In this document: in pieces, positions 35,611-44,405 of the stretch
How the letters are laid out: every line of letters starts with the position of its first letter
How positions within the stretch are numbered: position 1 is the stretch's first letter
Source: Veronia pacifica
GTDB taxonomy: Bacteria > Pseudomonadota > Gammaproteobacteria > Enterobacterales > Vibrionaceae
Direction: 5' to 3'
Assembly (NCBI RefSeq): GCF_001707825.1
Contig: NZ_LYBM01000005.1
Span: 93,431 to 157,430 of the forward strand
DNA length: 64,000 nucleotides
Program-made: the position numbers and the translations under genes
The notes under the pieces: generated by a model
What the model saw: only the letters and a program-made list of their open reading frames with translations
Told to the model about the DNA's origin: nothing
Database searches by the model: none

Positions 35611-36825
35611 ATGCTTCTCGCTCAACCCGGCCATATAGATCATATCAAACGTAAAAATGCCGGACTTGTGTATCGTTTAATTGATCAACTTGGTCCAATA
35701 TCACGCATTGAGCTATCCAAGCGTACCCAACTCGCGCCAGCGAGTATTACCAAAATCACCCGAGAGCTGGTGGAAGCGCATTTAATTCAGGAAACAGAGA
35801 TTCAGGAATCGGGTAGCCGGGGAAGACCAGCGGTTGGTTTGATGCTGAATAATGAAGGGTGGCAGTTTCTATCAATCAGACTTGGTCCCGGTTATTTGGT
35901 ATTGGCCCTGCATGAATTGAGTGGTGCGATTCTGCTTCAGGATAAGTTTGATGTACCCAAGGTGTCTCAGAGTGAGGTCGTGGCTTTACTGCTCAATCAT
36001 GTACAACAGTTTTTTGCCCGCCACACCCAACGTATTGAAAGGGTAACCTCAATTGCTGTTACTGTTCCCGGCTTGGTTGACCACCGTCAGGGAGTGGTCG
36101 TTAGCATGCCATATTACGGGGTGGCGAATCTTCAGCTAGGCGCTCTTCTTCATAAGGAGACGGGCTTATCTGTTTTCGTTGGTAATGATATCCGCTCATG
36201 GGCATTGGCTGAAAAATTCTTTGGCAAGGCAAAAAACTCAGACAACGCCGTACTTGTGTCCGCTCATCACAATATTGGTGCCGGTATCTTGGTCGACGGT
36301 AATGTATTGGAAGGCAGTCTGGGTAATATTGGCGAACTTGGCCATATTCAAGTCAAACCTTTCGGCAAGCGATGTAAATGCGGTAACAGCGGTTGTCTCG
36401 ACACAGTTGCAGGTTTAAGTGAGGTGCTCGCTGAAGCAGACAATCTTGTCAGACAGGGCCATGACACTTTGTTAGACCAGAATAATCTGACTATCGATAG
36501 CATCAGTGAAGCGGCCATAAATGGCGACGGGCTGGCGATAAAAGTGGTGTCTGAGTACGGCCATAACTTGGGCAAAGCAATGGCTATCTTGGTCAACCTG
36601 TTTAATCCAGACACGATCTATATTGATGGCGAGTTCAATCAGGCAAGACAGGTACTTTTCCCCGCTATTGATGAAAGCCTAAAGGCTCAGGCTTTACCCG
36701 CGTATAGCCAGCACCTGACAGTTGAATCGGCTCAGCTTCCTGCACGAACGACAATGGCAGGTGCCGCGTTGGTAAAACGCGCAATGTATGATGGTTTTTT
36801 GCTGATCAAAGTGTTGGAGGGGTAG
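35611..36825 (+). CDS. mlc: ROK-family transcriptional repressor Mlc
   Basis: 404 residues, very similar to E. coli Mlc: QPGHIDHIKRKNAGLVYRLI and ISRIELSKRTQLAPASITKITREL form the winged helix-turn-helix, followed by GSRGRPAVGL. The ROK domain has VTVPGLVD, DIRSWALAEKFFG and the zinc site GHIQVKPFGKRCKCGNSGCLDT. Mlc represses PTS and sugar uptake genes and is released by dephosphorylated EIIBC-Glc. No PTS gene is adjacent. NagC is the nearest alternative, but the N-terminus favours Mlc. Confidence 0.9.
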   Translation: MLLAQPGHIDHIKRKNAGLVYRLIDQLGPISRIELSKRTQLAPASITKITRELVEAHLIQETEIQESGSRGRPAVGLMLNNEGWQFLSIRLGPGYLVLALHELSGAILLQDKFDVPKVSQSEVVALLLNHVQQFFARHTQRIERVTSIAVTVPGLVDHRQGVVVSMPYYGVANLQLGALLHKETGLSVFVGNDIRSWALAEKFFGKAKNSDNAVLVSAHHNIGAGILVDGNVLEGSLGNIGELGHIQVKPFGKRCKCGNSGCLDTVAGLSEVLAEADNLVRQGHDTLLDQNNLTIDSISEAAINGDGLAIKVVSEYGHNLGKAMAILVNLFNPDTIYIDGEFNQARQVLFPAIDESLKAQALPAYSQHLTVESAQLPARTTMAGAALVKRAMYDGFLLIKVLEG

Positions 36826-37024
36826 CTGAAAGAAAGCCTAATGTTGACGATATTCGTCTTTCCATCGAATGGTTTTCTGGACGGCCTAGACTCATTGTTG
36901 ACGCGATTCTTTACCTTTTTTGATAGGTCGACTAAATCTCAGCGTCTAACTCTTAGTGGCTAGATGTTAGTCATAATACTTGTTAGCCTACCAGATACTA
37001 TTCTGTCCATAATTTGAGATAGCG

Positions 37025-38272
37025 ATGCGTTACACCGACTTCTTTTCCAGAAAAATTGCGCAGGGACCATCATTTTTCAATCGGCAGGAACAACGGAGAG
37101 CATTGACGCTTGAACTCTCGGCTTCAGGCTCCGTGTGGTTATCAGGTGAGCGACGTGTCGGTAAAACCTCCGTTGCTGTCGAAGTATGTCGTGCGCTGAG
37201 CAGAGACGCTTCCAACTATGGATTTCGCCGGGTTGCATGGAGTAAGTGCGATATAAGCTCCTGTGCAACCATGGATGCAGCGAGAAGAAAAATTCTCCAG
37301 GCGGTTGCCGATATTGCAGCAGAAATCGCAGAGCTGGACCACAAAGCGTCGGAAGGCATAAAACATTTTTTCTCTCGGTTTGATCCTGAGTTTACGCTTG
37401 GCGGAAAAGATCTCGCCAAGCTCACCCTAAAGTTGCGTACTTCAGCCAGTATGGATAACCCCGTCCGCGATGCGCTCATTGCACTGGAGGGGCTTTCAAT
37501 GGAGAAAGCCTCTCAATCCATCATTATTATCGACGAATTCCAGACACTGTCAGAGATAAAGGCTGATGAGGGTGAGAGGCTGGAGTGGGAAATACGCTCA
37601 GCCCTTCAGGACGCCAGTCGTGTTGCTATGGTATTTGCTGGTTCAAAGAAACGTATGATGAGTGATGCGTTCGTCAATAAAAACCGGGCGCTTTACGGTC
37701 AGTGCCGTCGGGTTAAAGTGGCTAATTTACCCCTCGATGACTGCCACAAGCAGCTACTGCATGTCAGTAAACAGTGTGAATTTTCTCACGAGGAGGGAGC
37801 ACTGGCTCTCATTTGTGATATCTCAAAAGGTCATCCTCGTGACTTTTCTCATCTCTCACTGCAAGTCTTTGAACTGGCTGTTTTTAACACGGATAGGCCC
37901 AAATACATATCTAATCGCGTGGTGAGAGAAGCATGGGAATACTTTGTCAAAGACGTCGTTGTCGATGAAGTGCAGTCATTGTTAAAGGAGAAACTGAACA
38001 ATAATAAACGCGCGGAAGTGGCAACCTTACAGGCCATTGCCCACACCCGGGTTGCGAAAATACGAAGCTCAGAATTTGCCATGCTGGTTGGCCTTACCAG
38101 CACGCCAATCGCCGGAGCCGTGCGAAATCTTGAAGAGCAGGGGCTGATCAGAAAAGAGAATGGACGCTGGATGCTCTGCGAACCGTCTTACGAGCAGGCG
38201 CTAAAAAACATCTCAGAGTTCCATTTTGACCCTGACTTGGTCATCAGAGTTATCAAAAATTCAGAATCCTAA
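37025..38272 (+). CDS. Orphan P-loop ATPase with C-terminal winged helix
   Basis: 415 residues. An AAA/STAND-like ATPase (archaeal-ATPase type): NRQEQRRALTLEL, Walker A GERRVGKTS at about residue 42, Walker B SIIIIDEFQTL, and a sensor-like MVFAGSKKRMM. The last 100 residues look like a winged helix (AEVATLQAIAHTRVAKI, FAMLVGLTSTPIAGAVRNLEEQGLIRKENGRWML). No nuclease, TIR or other effector domain is attached, and no partner gene is adjacent (mlc upstream, sstT convergent). It could be a loader or regulator for DNA or another protein. Role unknown. Confidence 0.75.
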   Translation: MRYTDFFSRKIAQGPSFFNRQEQRRALTLELSASGSVWLSGERRVGKTSVAVEVCRALSRDASNYGFRRVAWSKCDISSCATMDAARRKILQAVADIAAEIAELDHKASEGIKHFFSRFDPEFTLGGKDLAKLTLKLRTSASMDNPVRDALIALEGLSMEKASQSIIIIDEFQTLSEIKADEGERLEWEIRSALQDASRVAMVFAGSKKRMMSDAFVNKNRALYGQCRRVKVANLPLDDCHKQLLHVSKQCEFSHEEGALALICDISKGHPRDFSHLSLQVFELAVFNTDRPKYISNRVVREAWEYFVKDVVVDEVQSLLKEKLNNNKRAEVATLQAIAHTRVAKIRSSEFAMLVGLTSTPIAGAVRNLEEQGLIRKENGRWMLCEPSYEQALKNISEFHFDPDLVIRVIKNSES

Positions 38273-38278
38273 AACGAA

Positions 38279-38312
38279 ATGCAGGCAGCCAAACCATTAT
38301 TGCTGCCTGCAT
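38279..38312 (-). terminator. Hairpin downstream of sstT
   Basis: ATGCAGGCAGC and GCTGCCTGCAT form an 11-bp stem with a 12-base loop between convergent genes. Read on the minus strand it ends in a T-rich stretch (TTTCGTTTT). Confidence 0.65.
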
Positions 38313-38318
38313 CTGATC

Positions 38319-39539
38319 TCAGTTTTTATCAGCGAGCACAGATCGACTGGCCGCGGCGGTAAAAATCACATCTGTTGAACTGTTCAGCGCAGTCTCTGCT
38401 GAGTCCTGAATGACGCCAATGATAAAACCGACCGCAACAACCTGCATTGCGATATCGTTTGGGATGCCGAAGAGGTTACAGGCCAACGGTATAAGCAACA
38501 ACGAGCCGCCTGCAACGCCTGATGCACCACAGGCAGAAGCAGCCGCGACAACACTGAGCAAAATAGCAGTAGCGATATCGATGTCTATGTCTAAAGTGCT
38601 CGCCGCAGCGAGGGTGAGCACTGTAATGGTGATTGCAGCACCACCCATGTTTATAGTCGCACCAAGTGGGATAGACACTGAGTAAATATCTTTATTCAGT
38701 TCCAGCTTTTCACACAGGGCCATATTGACAGGAATATTGGCCGCTGAGCTGCGGGTAAAGAACGCTGTTACTCCACTTTCTCGTAGACATTGAAAGACTA
38801 ATGGGTAAGGGTTCTTGCGTGTCATGGCAAACACAATGAGCGGGTTAACGAGCAATGCCATTGTGAGCATACAACCGAGTAACACCGCTAATAAGTGCGA
38901 GTAGCCTAACAGTGCTTCTGTGCCAGTGTCTGCAAAGGTGTTGGCGACCAGACCAAATATGCCAATCGGTGCCAATTTAATGATGAAGCGGACGATATTC
39001 GAAATGCCATCTGAGATATCTGAAAATACCGTCTTTGTTGCGTCGGATGCGTGGTGAAGTGCGATACCCAAGGCGATAGCCCATGCCAGCACGCCAATGA
39101 AGTTTCCTGTCATCAGTGCGTGAATAGGGTTATCGACAATATTGAACAACAAGGTGCGAATAACGGCTGCAATACCCTCTGGCGGTATCACAGAGGTACT
39201 ACTGGTGACAAGCTCAAGGTGAGTTGGAAAAAGGAAACTCATCGCCACTGCAGTGATCGACGCTGCAAGTGTGCCCATCAGATACAGAAAGATAATTGGT
39301 TTAAGATGGGTACTCTGTCCCTTCTTCTGGTTAGCTATCGAGGCTGCAACCAAAATAAAGACTAATATTGGCGCAACTGCTTTGAGCGCGTTAACAAACA
39401 GGCCACCAAGAATTCCGACCGCATGAGCGCTCTCGGGAGATAGGGTAGCGAGAACGAGGCCAGCAATGATGCCAATTAGAATTTGAACAACAAGATTGGT
39501 ATTGGCAATTCGTACCAAAGATGAGTGTAATTGAGTCAT
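38319..39539 (-). CDS. sstT: Serine/threonine:Na+ symporter SstT
   Basis: 406 residues, dicarboxylate/amino acid:cation symporter family, with about eight membrane segments and two re-entrant loops. The start [20 protein letters not shown], the segment [20 protein letters not shown] and the final [22 protein letters not shown] are characteristic of SstT. It takes up serine and threonine with Na+ into the cytoplasm, suiting a marine organism. Monocistronic. Confidence 0.93.
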   Translation of the reverse strand: MTQLHSSLVRIANTNLVVQILIGIIAGLVLATLSPESAHAVGILGGLFVNALKAVAPILVFILVAASIANQKKGQSTHLKPIIFLYLMGTLAASITAVAMSFLFPTHLELVTSSTSVIPPEGIAAVIRTLLFNIVDNPIHALMTGNFIGVLAWAIALGIALHHASDATKTVFSDISDGISNIVRFIIKLAPIGIFGLVANTFADTGTEALLGYSHLLAVLLGCMLTMALLVNPLIVFAMTRKNPYPLVFQCLRESGVTAFFTRSSAANIPVNMALCEKLELNKDIYSVSIPLGATINMGGAAITITVLTLAAASTLDIDIDIATAILLSVVAAASACGASGVAGGSLLLIPLACNLFGIPNDIAMQVVAVGFIIGVIQDSAETALNSSTDVIFTAAASRSVLADKN

Positions 39540-39875
39540 TAAATTTTCTCACGTCACGATTGATTCGCCATTAGGCGGGTGTGGCGGATTAAGCGGTGGG
39601 AGATTAAAACAATACTTTATAGATGTGTAAAGAACGAAATTGCTGCCCAATGAGAATAGCTTGCAATTTTAATCCGTTATATTGATGATTATTAATAATA
39701 AATACCATCTTTTGCCCAGCTGCAGGTCTGACTTGGTGTTTTCGACCCTCAAAATCATTGAGTGCTATGTTAGATGCTTAAGCTCGGCGTGTGCAGCCGT
39801 TAAGGGCGAATAGACTGTCGTGGTTAGAAACAAAAAAAGCTCCTAAAAGGAGCCTTTAGTATAATCAATGGCAGG
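39540..39875. other. Intergenic region between chrR and sstT
   Basis: About 335 bases including the sstT promoter and the chrR terminator at 39832-39856. No other feature. Confidence 0.4.
39832..39856 (-). terminator. Terminator downstream of chrR
   Basis: GCTCCT and AGGAGC with an AAA loop; on the minus strand it is followed by a T7 run. It ends the sigma factor-chrR operon. Confidence 0.82.
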
Positions 39876-40540
39876 CTAGTAAATCACCCGACCAATTGTA
39901 TTGAGGAGTTTGCTAACGCCTGATGTGAAGTGCAACGGTGCGTTCGATACCGTGTAACAAAGGCATCCGTCCTTGGAGACAGGTGTGTGATGGTCTTCAC
40001 CCGACAACATAATGAAGTCTCCCGGTGCATACGTACCGTTTTCGTCTGTAAAACTGCCACTCAGTAACAATGTCAGCTCGTACCCTTTGTGAGTATGACT
40101 CGGGACACTGCCATTCAATCCTATATGGAGTAAACTCGCTCTTGTTTTGCCTTCGTCGAGGGGTAATCTCGCACGGCTGATAGCACCCATTGTGCTCCAA
40201 TCGATTTCTTTGTATCGACGAAGCGCCGTCGGTAACTTGTACCTCTCACCAGCCACATCAATGTGTGTGTCAGGTGTCGCTCGGGTGACTGTTATCGGGT
40301 CAATGGAATCGCTGAGAATATTGCTGAGCATGTCACCAAATTCAGCATTGACGGCTTCAGTGACTTCCGCTTCTTCCGCCCCAATTAACGCTTTGCCTTC
40401 TGCGGCGGCACATTCGTCGAGCGCCTTTTTACACTGTGGACACATTTCGCAATGTGCGGAAACAGCAATCGCATCGATGGCGATAGTGAGCCGGAGGCGT
40501 GTGCTTGCAGCAACGCCTTGGACGGATGAAACTTAATCAT
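39876..40540 (-). pseudogene. chrR: Anti-sigma factor ChrR, interrupted by a one-base frameshift
   Basis: The gene should start at ATG 40540, overlapping the sigma factor stop (ATGATTAA), and reads MIKFHPSKALLQAHASGSL before losing frame. The downstream frame (visible from Met 40445) continues with the zinc motif H-C-E-M-C-P-Q-C split off. The start and the C-terminal frame differ by two bases (95-base offset), so one base is missing near 40470-40480. Adding one G after ATG in the SPSM segment restores SMAIAVSAHCEMCPQC. The C-terminal cupin is intact (SHTHKGYELTLLLSG, GEDHHTPV). ChrR zinc anti-sigma factors hold their ECF sigma until singlet oxygen or similar stress. As sequenced, translation from 40445 would lack the zinc His and most of the sigma-binding domain. 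Confidence 0.82.
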
Positions 40541-41174
40541 TATCTACCTCCAGATGAGATCGTAATTTCTGCAGGCCGAGTCTAAGTCGAGACTTAATAG
40601 TGCCCAAGGGAACATCGAGCTGGTCCGCCAGCTCCTGATGAGTAAGCTGCTTGAGGTATACACCTCTGACAACCTGTTGTTGTAAATCGGGGAGTCTGTC
40701 GATGTAAGAGAGGAGTTGGCTGTGTAATTGGCCTTGCACGGCCTCTTCTTCCTGAACACCTTCATCGCCGTCTAACAGCGGCCATATGTCATTGCTCAGG
40801 GTGTCTTCTCTGTTACTTTTGACTTTCCGAAGCATGTCAAAACTGACGTTTCGCATCACCGTAAATATCCACGTAGACGCTGCGCCTTTATTGTGGTCAA
40901 AAAGATGCGCCTTACGCCAAACCAGGATCATCGTTTCTTGTACGAGCTCCATCGCATGACCTTCTGCTCGAAGGTGGCGAAGGCCGTATGACCTGATTTT
41001 CGGTGCGAAATAGTTAAACAGAGTTGTAAATGCTTCAGAACTCTTCTCTGATGCAACGTCCAAGAGCAGTGTTTTGAGCTCATCGGGTGTTAGCGCGTTT
41101 GCAGACACTTTACGGCTATTCCTTTGATTCGTTTTGGGCAAGTGACATGCCGAATCGATCGCTTCCATTTTCAT
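40533..41174 (-). CDS. rpoE: ECF sigma factor, RpoE/ECF11-like partner of ChrR
   Basis: 213 residues. Region 2 is FTTLFNYFAPKIRSYGLRHLRAEGHAMELVQETMILVW with AASTWIFTVMRNVSFDMLRK. Region 4 is LPDLQQQVVRGVYLKQLTHQELADQLDVPLGTIKSRLRLGLQKLR. The pairing with a cupin-type ChrR assigns it to the singlet-oxygen/photo-oxidative stress sigma group, not to the envelope-stress RpoE of E. coli. Start ATG 41174 or 41168. Its stop overlaps the chrR start, so synthesis is coupled. A TGATCC element 55 bases upstream suggests autoregulation. Confidence 0.85.
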   Translation of the reverse strand: MKMEAIDSACHLPKTNQRNSRKVSANALTPDELKTLLLDVASEKSSEAFTTLFNYFAPKIRSYGLRHLRAEGHAMELVQETMILVWRKAHLFDHNKGAASTWIFTVMRNVSFDMLRKVKSNREDTLSNDIWPLLDGDEGVQEEEAVQGQLHSQLLSYIDRLPDLQQQVVRGVYLKQLTHQELADQLDVPLGTIKSRLRLGLQKLRSHLEVDND

Positions 41175-41228
41175 TATATGGCCAACTTGTCAGAACAGAT
41201 GATAATACAACGTTATATACGAGACATT

Positions 41229-41234
41229 GGATCA
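41229..41234 (-). promoter_or_regulatory. Candidate ECF11-type -35 element upstream of sigma factor gene
   Basis: TGATCC on the minus strand is the -35 sequence reported for the RpoE-ChrR regulon of Rhodobacter. It sits about 55 bases before the sigma start, in the short gap after the LON-domain gene. The -10 match is not clear. Confidence 0.45.
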
Positions 41235-41248
41235 ATATAGAGGAATAT

Positions 41249-41800
41249 TTAATCTGATAATAGATGAATAATAAAAGACTTCGCCTCTTCAGCGTTGTCC
41301 TGAGAGATGAACCATTGCTTTTGGCTGTTTTCCAACGGCAAAACTTCAAGCCATCTCTGGCAAACCCACACCGAGTCAGAAAAGTCTGCAGGTTCATCAT
41401 CGTATTGTGCGGCGTGTTGTGGGTGTTGATCAAAAATTGACTTCAAAGCGTTCGTTACTCTGTCTGGCAACGATTCGAAGTCAGCGGGCCAATCACCCAG
41501 CGCTTCAACGTCACCTACCCACAACTTGTCATCTTCCTGTGCAACGTTAAAAATTTTAGCTCTGCTTTTGCCGCGGATTGTTATACCTAAGAGACCGTCA
41601 GGCAATTGTTCAAAATCAATAATGTCGACCAAAGTACCAAAGCGACATATTGCGTCACCATCCTTCATCGACAGAACGAAACCGTTTCCCGAGTGCATAG
41701 CCTCTTTCACCAGGCGCACATAACGAGGCTCAAAGATCCTGAGCTTGGTAACACCACCGGGTAGTAGAAAAAGGGGTAATGGGAACAGGCCTAATCTCAT
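41249..41800 (-). CDS. LON substrate-binding domain protein
   Basis: 183 residues corresponding only to the N-terminal LON domain: LFPLPLFLLPGGVTKLRIFEPRYVRLVKEAM, GNGFVLSM, IDFEQLPDGLLGITIRGKSRAKI. There is no ATPase or protease domain, so it is not Lon itself. Such stand-alone proteins probably bind protein substrates, with no proven function. Often found beside ChrR-type sigma systems in vibrios in my recollection; here it is directly upstream of the sigma gene, same strand. Confidence 0.85.
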   Translation of the reverse strand: MRLGLFPLPLFLLPGGVTKLRIFEPRYVRLVKEAMHSGNGFVLSMKDGDAICRFGTLVDIIDFEQLPDGLLGITIRGKSRAKIFNVAQEDDKLWVGDVEALGDWPADFESLPDRVTNALKSIFDQHPQHAAQYDDEPADFSDSVWVCQRWLEVLPLENSQKQWFISQDNAEEAKSFIIHLLSD

Positions 41801-41968
41801 TTCATTCTCCTCATATATAACAGTTTATCTATACGCCTCAGAGCTTCAGACAGATCATACAGTATTTGTATGGTTATAGTTTGACCGCCTGAAACGTCTG
41901 GCTTGAGAAGGAATAAAGTAGATTAACGAAGCCTATTTTCGATGCTGTAAAGTGCAGCCAACACGTCA

Positions 41969-43249
41969 CTACTCACCAAAGCAATGTTCAACCCCTTTTT
42001 GAATGGCTCTTACAAGTGCCGAGAGGTGATGCTCCTCCATATCAAAAGGAGGCATGATGTATATGAGCCGTCCAAATGGCCTAATCCATACTTTCTCTTT
42101 TACGAATACTTTTTGAATTTCAGCTACATCAACGTTGTTATGAGTCTCTACAACGCCAATGGCACCGAGCCAACGGACATCTTTTACCGCGTGATGATTC
42201 TTAAGTGGTGGCAGTAGGGTAGAGAGATGATTCTCAATAGAATGAACTTTTTGTTGCCAGTTTTGATTCGTCAATAACTCAAGACTGGCATTTGCCACTG
42301 CGCATGCTAATGGGTTAGCCATAAATGTTGGTCCATGCATGAAGCACCCAGCTTTACCACTGCAAACGGTGTCTGCCACATGGGACGTCGTTATGGTCGC
42401 GGCCAGTGTCATGTAGCCACCAGTCAGTGCTTTGCCTAAACAGAGAATATCTGGTGTGATTTCGGCATGCTCATAGGCAAATAATTTTCCTGTCCGGCCA
42501 AAACCAGTAGCAATTTCATCGCAGATTAAAAGGACATTGTGTTCATCACAAAGCTCACGGACCCGGCGAAGATAAGTAGGGTGATAGATTCGCATACCAC
42601 CTGCGCCCTGAACGATAGGCTCCAAGATAACCGCTGCAATTCGGTCTCTGTTTTGCTCAAGTTTTTGCGCAAAGTCTGAAATATCGTCCTCGTTCCACGC
42701 GTCAAAGAAACCGCTCTCAGGCGACTGAGCAAAAATATGTTCCGGTAAAAAACCTTTGTAAAGGCTGTGCATTGAGTTATCCGGATCAGTCACTGACATA
42801 GCAGCAAAGCTGTCACCATGATAACCATGACGGAGAGTGAGAAACTTATCCTTGGGTCGTCCCAGTGCATGCCAGTACTGCAGCGCCATCTTTAACGCGA
42901 CTTCTACAGATATAGAACCCGAATCGCATAAAAATACCTTTTCCAGGGGTTCCGCTGTCATTGCCACCAGTTTTTTACACAGAGCTATGGCTGGTTGGTG
43001 GGTAATACCGCCAAACATGACATGTGACATTTGTTTGAGCTGGCTTTCCACAGCTTCGTTTAATACCGGGTGGTTATAGCCATGAATTGCCGCCCACCAT
43101 GAAGACATGCCATCCAGCAAACGTGTGCCGTCCTCCAGAATCAACTCCAGACCTTCAGCTCCCTTAACTGGGTAACAGGGGATGGGATCAATCGTTGATG
43201 TGTAAGGATGCCAGATGTGTTGGCGGTCAAATTCCGTGTCAATTTGCAT
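41969..43249 (-). CDS. bioA: Adenosylmethionine-8-amino-7-oxononanoate aminotransferase
   Basis: 426 residues (E. coli 429). Class III PLP aminotransferase: DRQHIWHPYTSTIDPIPCYPVKGAEG, SSWWAAIHGYNHP, RHGYHGDSFAAMSVTDP, and the PLP lysine in LCLGKALTGGYMTLAAT. It makes 7,8-diaminononanoate, the third step of biotin synthesis. It is divergent from bioBFCD across a BirA-type operator. ATG 43249. Confidence 0.95.
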   Translation of the reverse strand: MQIDTEFDRQHIWHPYTSTIDPIPCYPVKGAEGLELILEDGTRLLDGMSSWWAAIHGYNHPVLNEAVESQLKQMSHVMFGGITHQPAIALCKKLVAMTAEPLEKVFLCDSGSISVEVALKMALQYWHALGRPKDKFLTLRHGYHGDSFAAMSVTDPDNSMHSLYKGFLPEHIFAQSPESGFFDAWNEDDISDFAQKLEQNRDRIAAVILEPIVQGAGGMRIYHPTYLRRVRELCDEHNVLLICDEIATGFGRTGKLFAYEHAEITPDILCLGKALTGGYMTLAATITTSHVADTVCSGKAGCFMHGPTFMANPLACAVANASLELLTNQNWQQKVHSIENHLSTLLPPLKNHHAVKDVRWLGAIGVVETHNNVDVAEIQKVFVKEKVWIRPFGRLIYIMPPFDMEEHHLSALVRAIQKGVEHCFGE

Positions 43250-43260
43250 AATTAGTCCAG

Positions 43261-43293
43261 TTGTAAACTATAATTTGATTCCGTTGTTGACAT
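43261..43293. promoter_or_regulatory. BirA (biotin) operator between bioA and bioB
   Basis: TTGTAAACT (43261-43269), 15 bases, then TGTTGACAT (43285-43293). This matches the BirA pattern TTGTnAACC-N14/15-GGTTnACAA with a perfect left core and a 6/8 match in the right half, positioned between the divergent bioA and bioB starts as in E. coli. Confidence 0.8.
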
Positions 43294-43349
43294 TGTAATG
43301 CGGCAATTTAGACTAAACAACAATTCAATACTGTAAAGAGGGATTTAAG

Positions 43350-44402
43350 GTGGAAGTACGCCACAACTGGACTGTTGGTGAAGTACAAGCTCTGTTTGAA
43401 AAGCCATTCATGGATTTGGTTTTTGAGGCACAGGTCGTGCACAGGGCTCATCAGGAACATAATCACGTGCAGGTAAGTACCCTGCTATCAATAAAAACTG
43501 GCGCTTGTCCCGAAGATTGTAAGTACTGTCCACAGAGTGCTCGTTATCGTACAGGCCTTGAAAAAGAGCGCCTGATGGAAGTAGAACGCGTGCTGGATGC
43601 AGCGCAAAAAGCTAGAGCATCTGGCGCAACCCGTTTTTGTATGGGGGCGGCATGGAAAAACCCCAAACAGCGCGATATGCCTTACCTGAAGGAAATGATA
43701 ACTGGCGTCAAAGACATGGGGTTAGAAACCTGCATGACGCTTGGTATGTTGTCCTCTGAACAAGCAGATGAACTGGCAGAAGCGGGACTTGATTATTACA
43801 ACCACAATCTCGATACCTCTCCCGAGTACTACGGCAATATTATCACTACGCGTACCTATCAGGATCGGCTGGATACACTGACAAATGTCCGCAGTGCAGG
43901 CATGAAAGTCTGCTCTGGTGGAATAGTCGGTCTGGGCGAAAGTGCCCGTGACCGCGCTGGCCTGCTGGTGGAACTTGCAAATCTTCCACAACATCCTGAC
44001 AGTGTACCCATCAATATGTTGGTGAAGGTAAAAGGTACACCACTTGAAAATGTGGATGACTTGGATGGATTCGAATTTATCCGCACCATCGCTATCGCCC
44101 GGATCATGATGCCAAAATCAGCTGTTCGCCTCTCCGCAGGCCGCGAAAAAATGAATGAACAAATGCAAGCCTTGTGTTTTATGGCGGGCGCAAATTCTAT
44201 CTTTTATGGCTGCAAATTGCTTACTACGCCTAATCCTGATGAGGATAACGACATGTTGTTATTCCGTAAGCTGGGTATTAACAGTGAGCAAAAAGTCCAA
44301 AAGCCAGACGAGATAGAGGAAGAAGCGTTGATGAATCAAGTGGCGAGACAGGTTGCGTCACGCCCCAGTAAAGATGATCTCTTTTACGATGCCTCTGTGT
44401 AA
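43350..44402 (+). CDS. bioB: Biotin synthase
   Basis: 350 residues, start GTG 43350 with GAGGG upstream. Radical SAM enzyme inserting sulfur into dethiobiotin. The 4Fe-4S motif C-x3-C-x2-C is [10 protein letters not shown] at Cys53, Cys57 and Cys60; the conserved Arg and Asn/Cys blocks ([23 protein letters not shown]) for the second cluster and SAM are present. First gene of bioBFCD; bioF follows after three bases. Confidence 0.96.
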   Translation: MEVRHNWTVGEVQALFEKPFMDLVFEAQVVHRAHQEHNHVQVSTLLSIKTGACPEDCKYCPQSARYRTGLEKERLMEVERVLDAAQKARASGATRFCMGAAWKNPKQRDMPYLKEMITGVKDMGLETCMTLGMLSSEQADELAEAGLDYYNHNLDTSPEYYGNIITTRTYQDRLDTLTNVRSAGMKVCSGGIVGLGESARDRAGLLVELANLPQHPDSVPINMLVKVKGTPLENVDDLDGFEFIRTIAIARIMMPKSAVRLSAGREKMNEQMQALCFMAGANSIFYGCKLLTTPNPDEDNDMLLFRKLGINSEQKVQKPDEIEEEALMNQVARQVASRPSKDDLFYDASV

Positions 44403-44405
44403 ACG

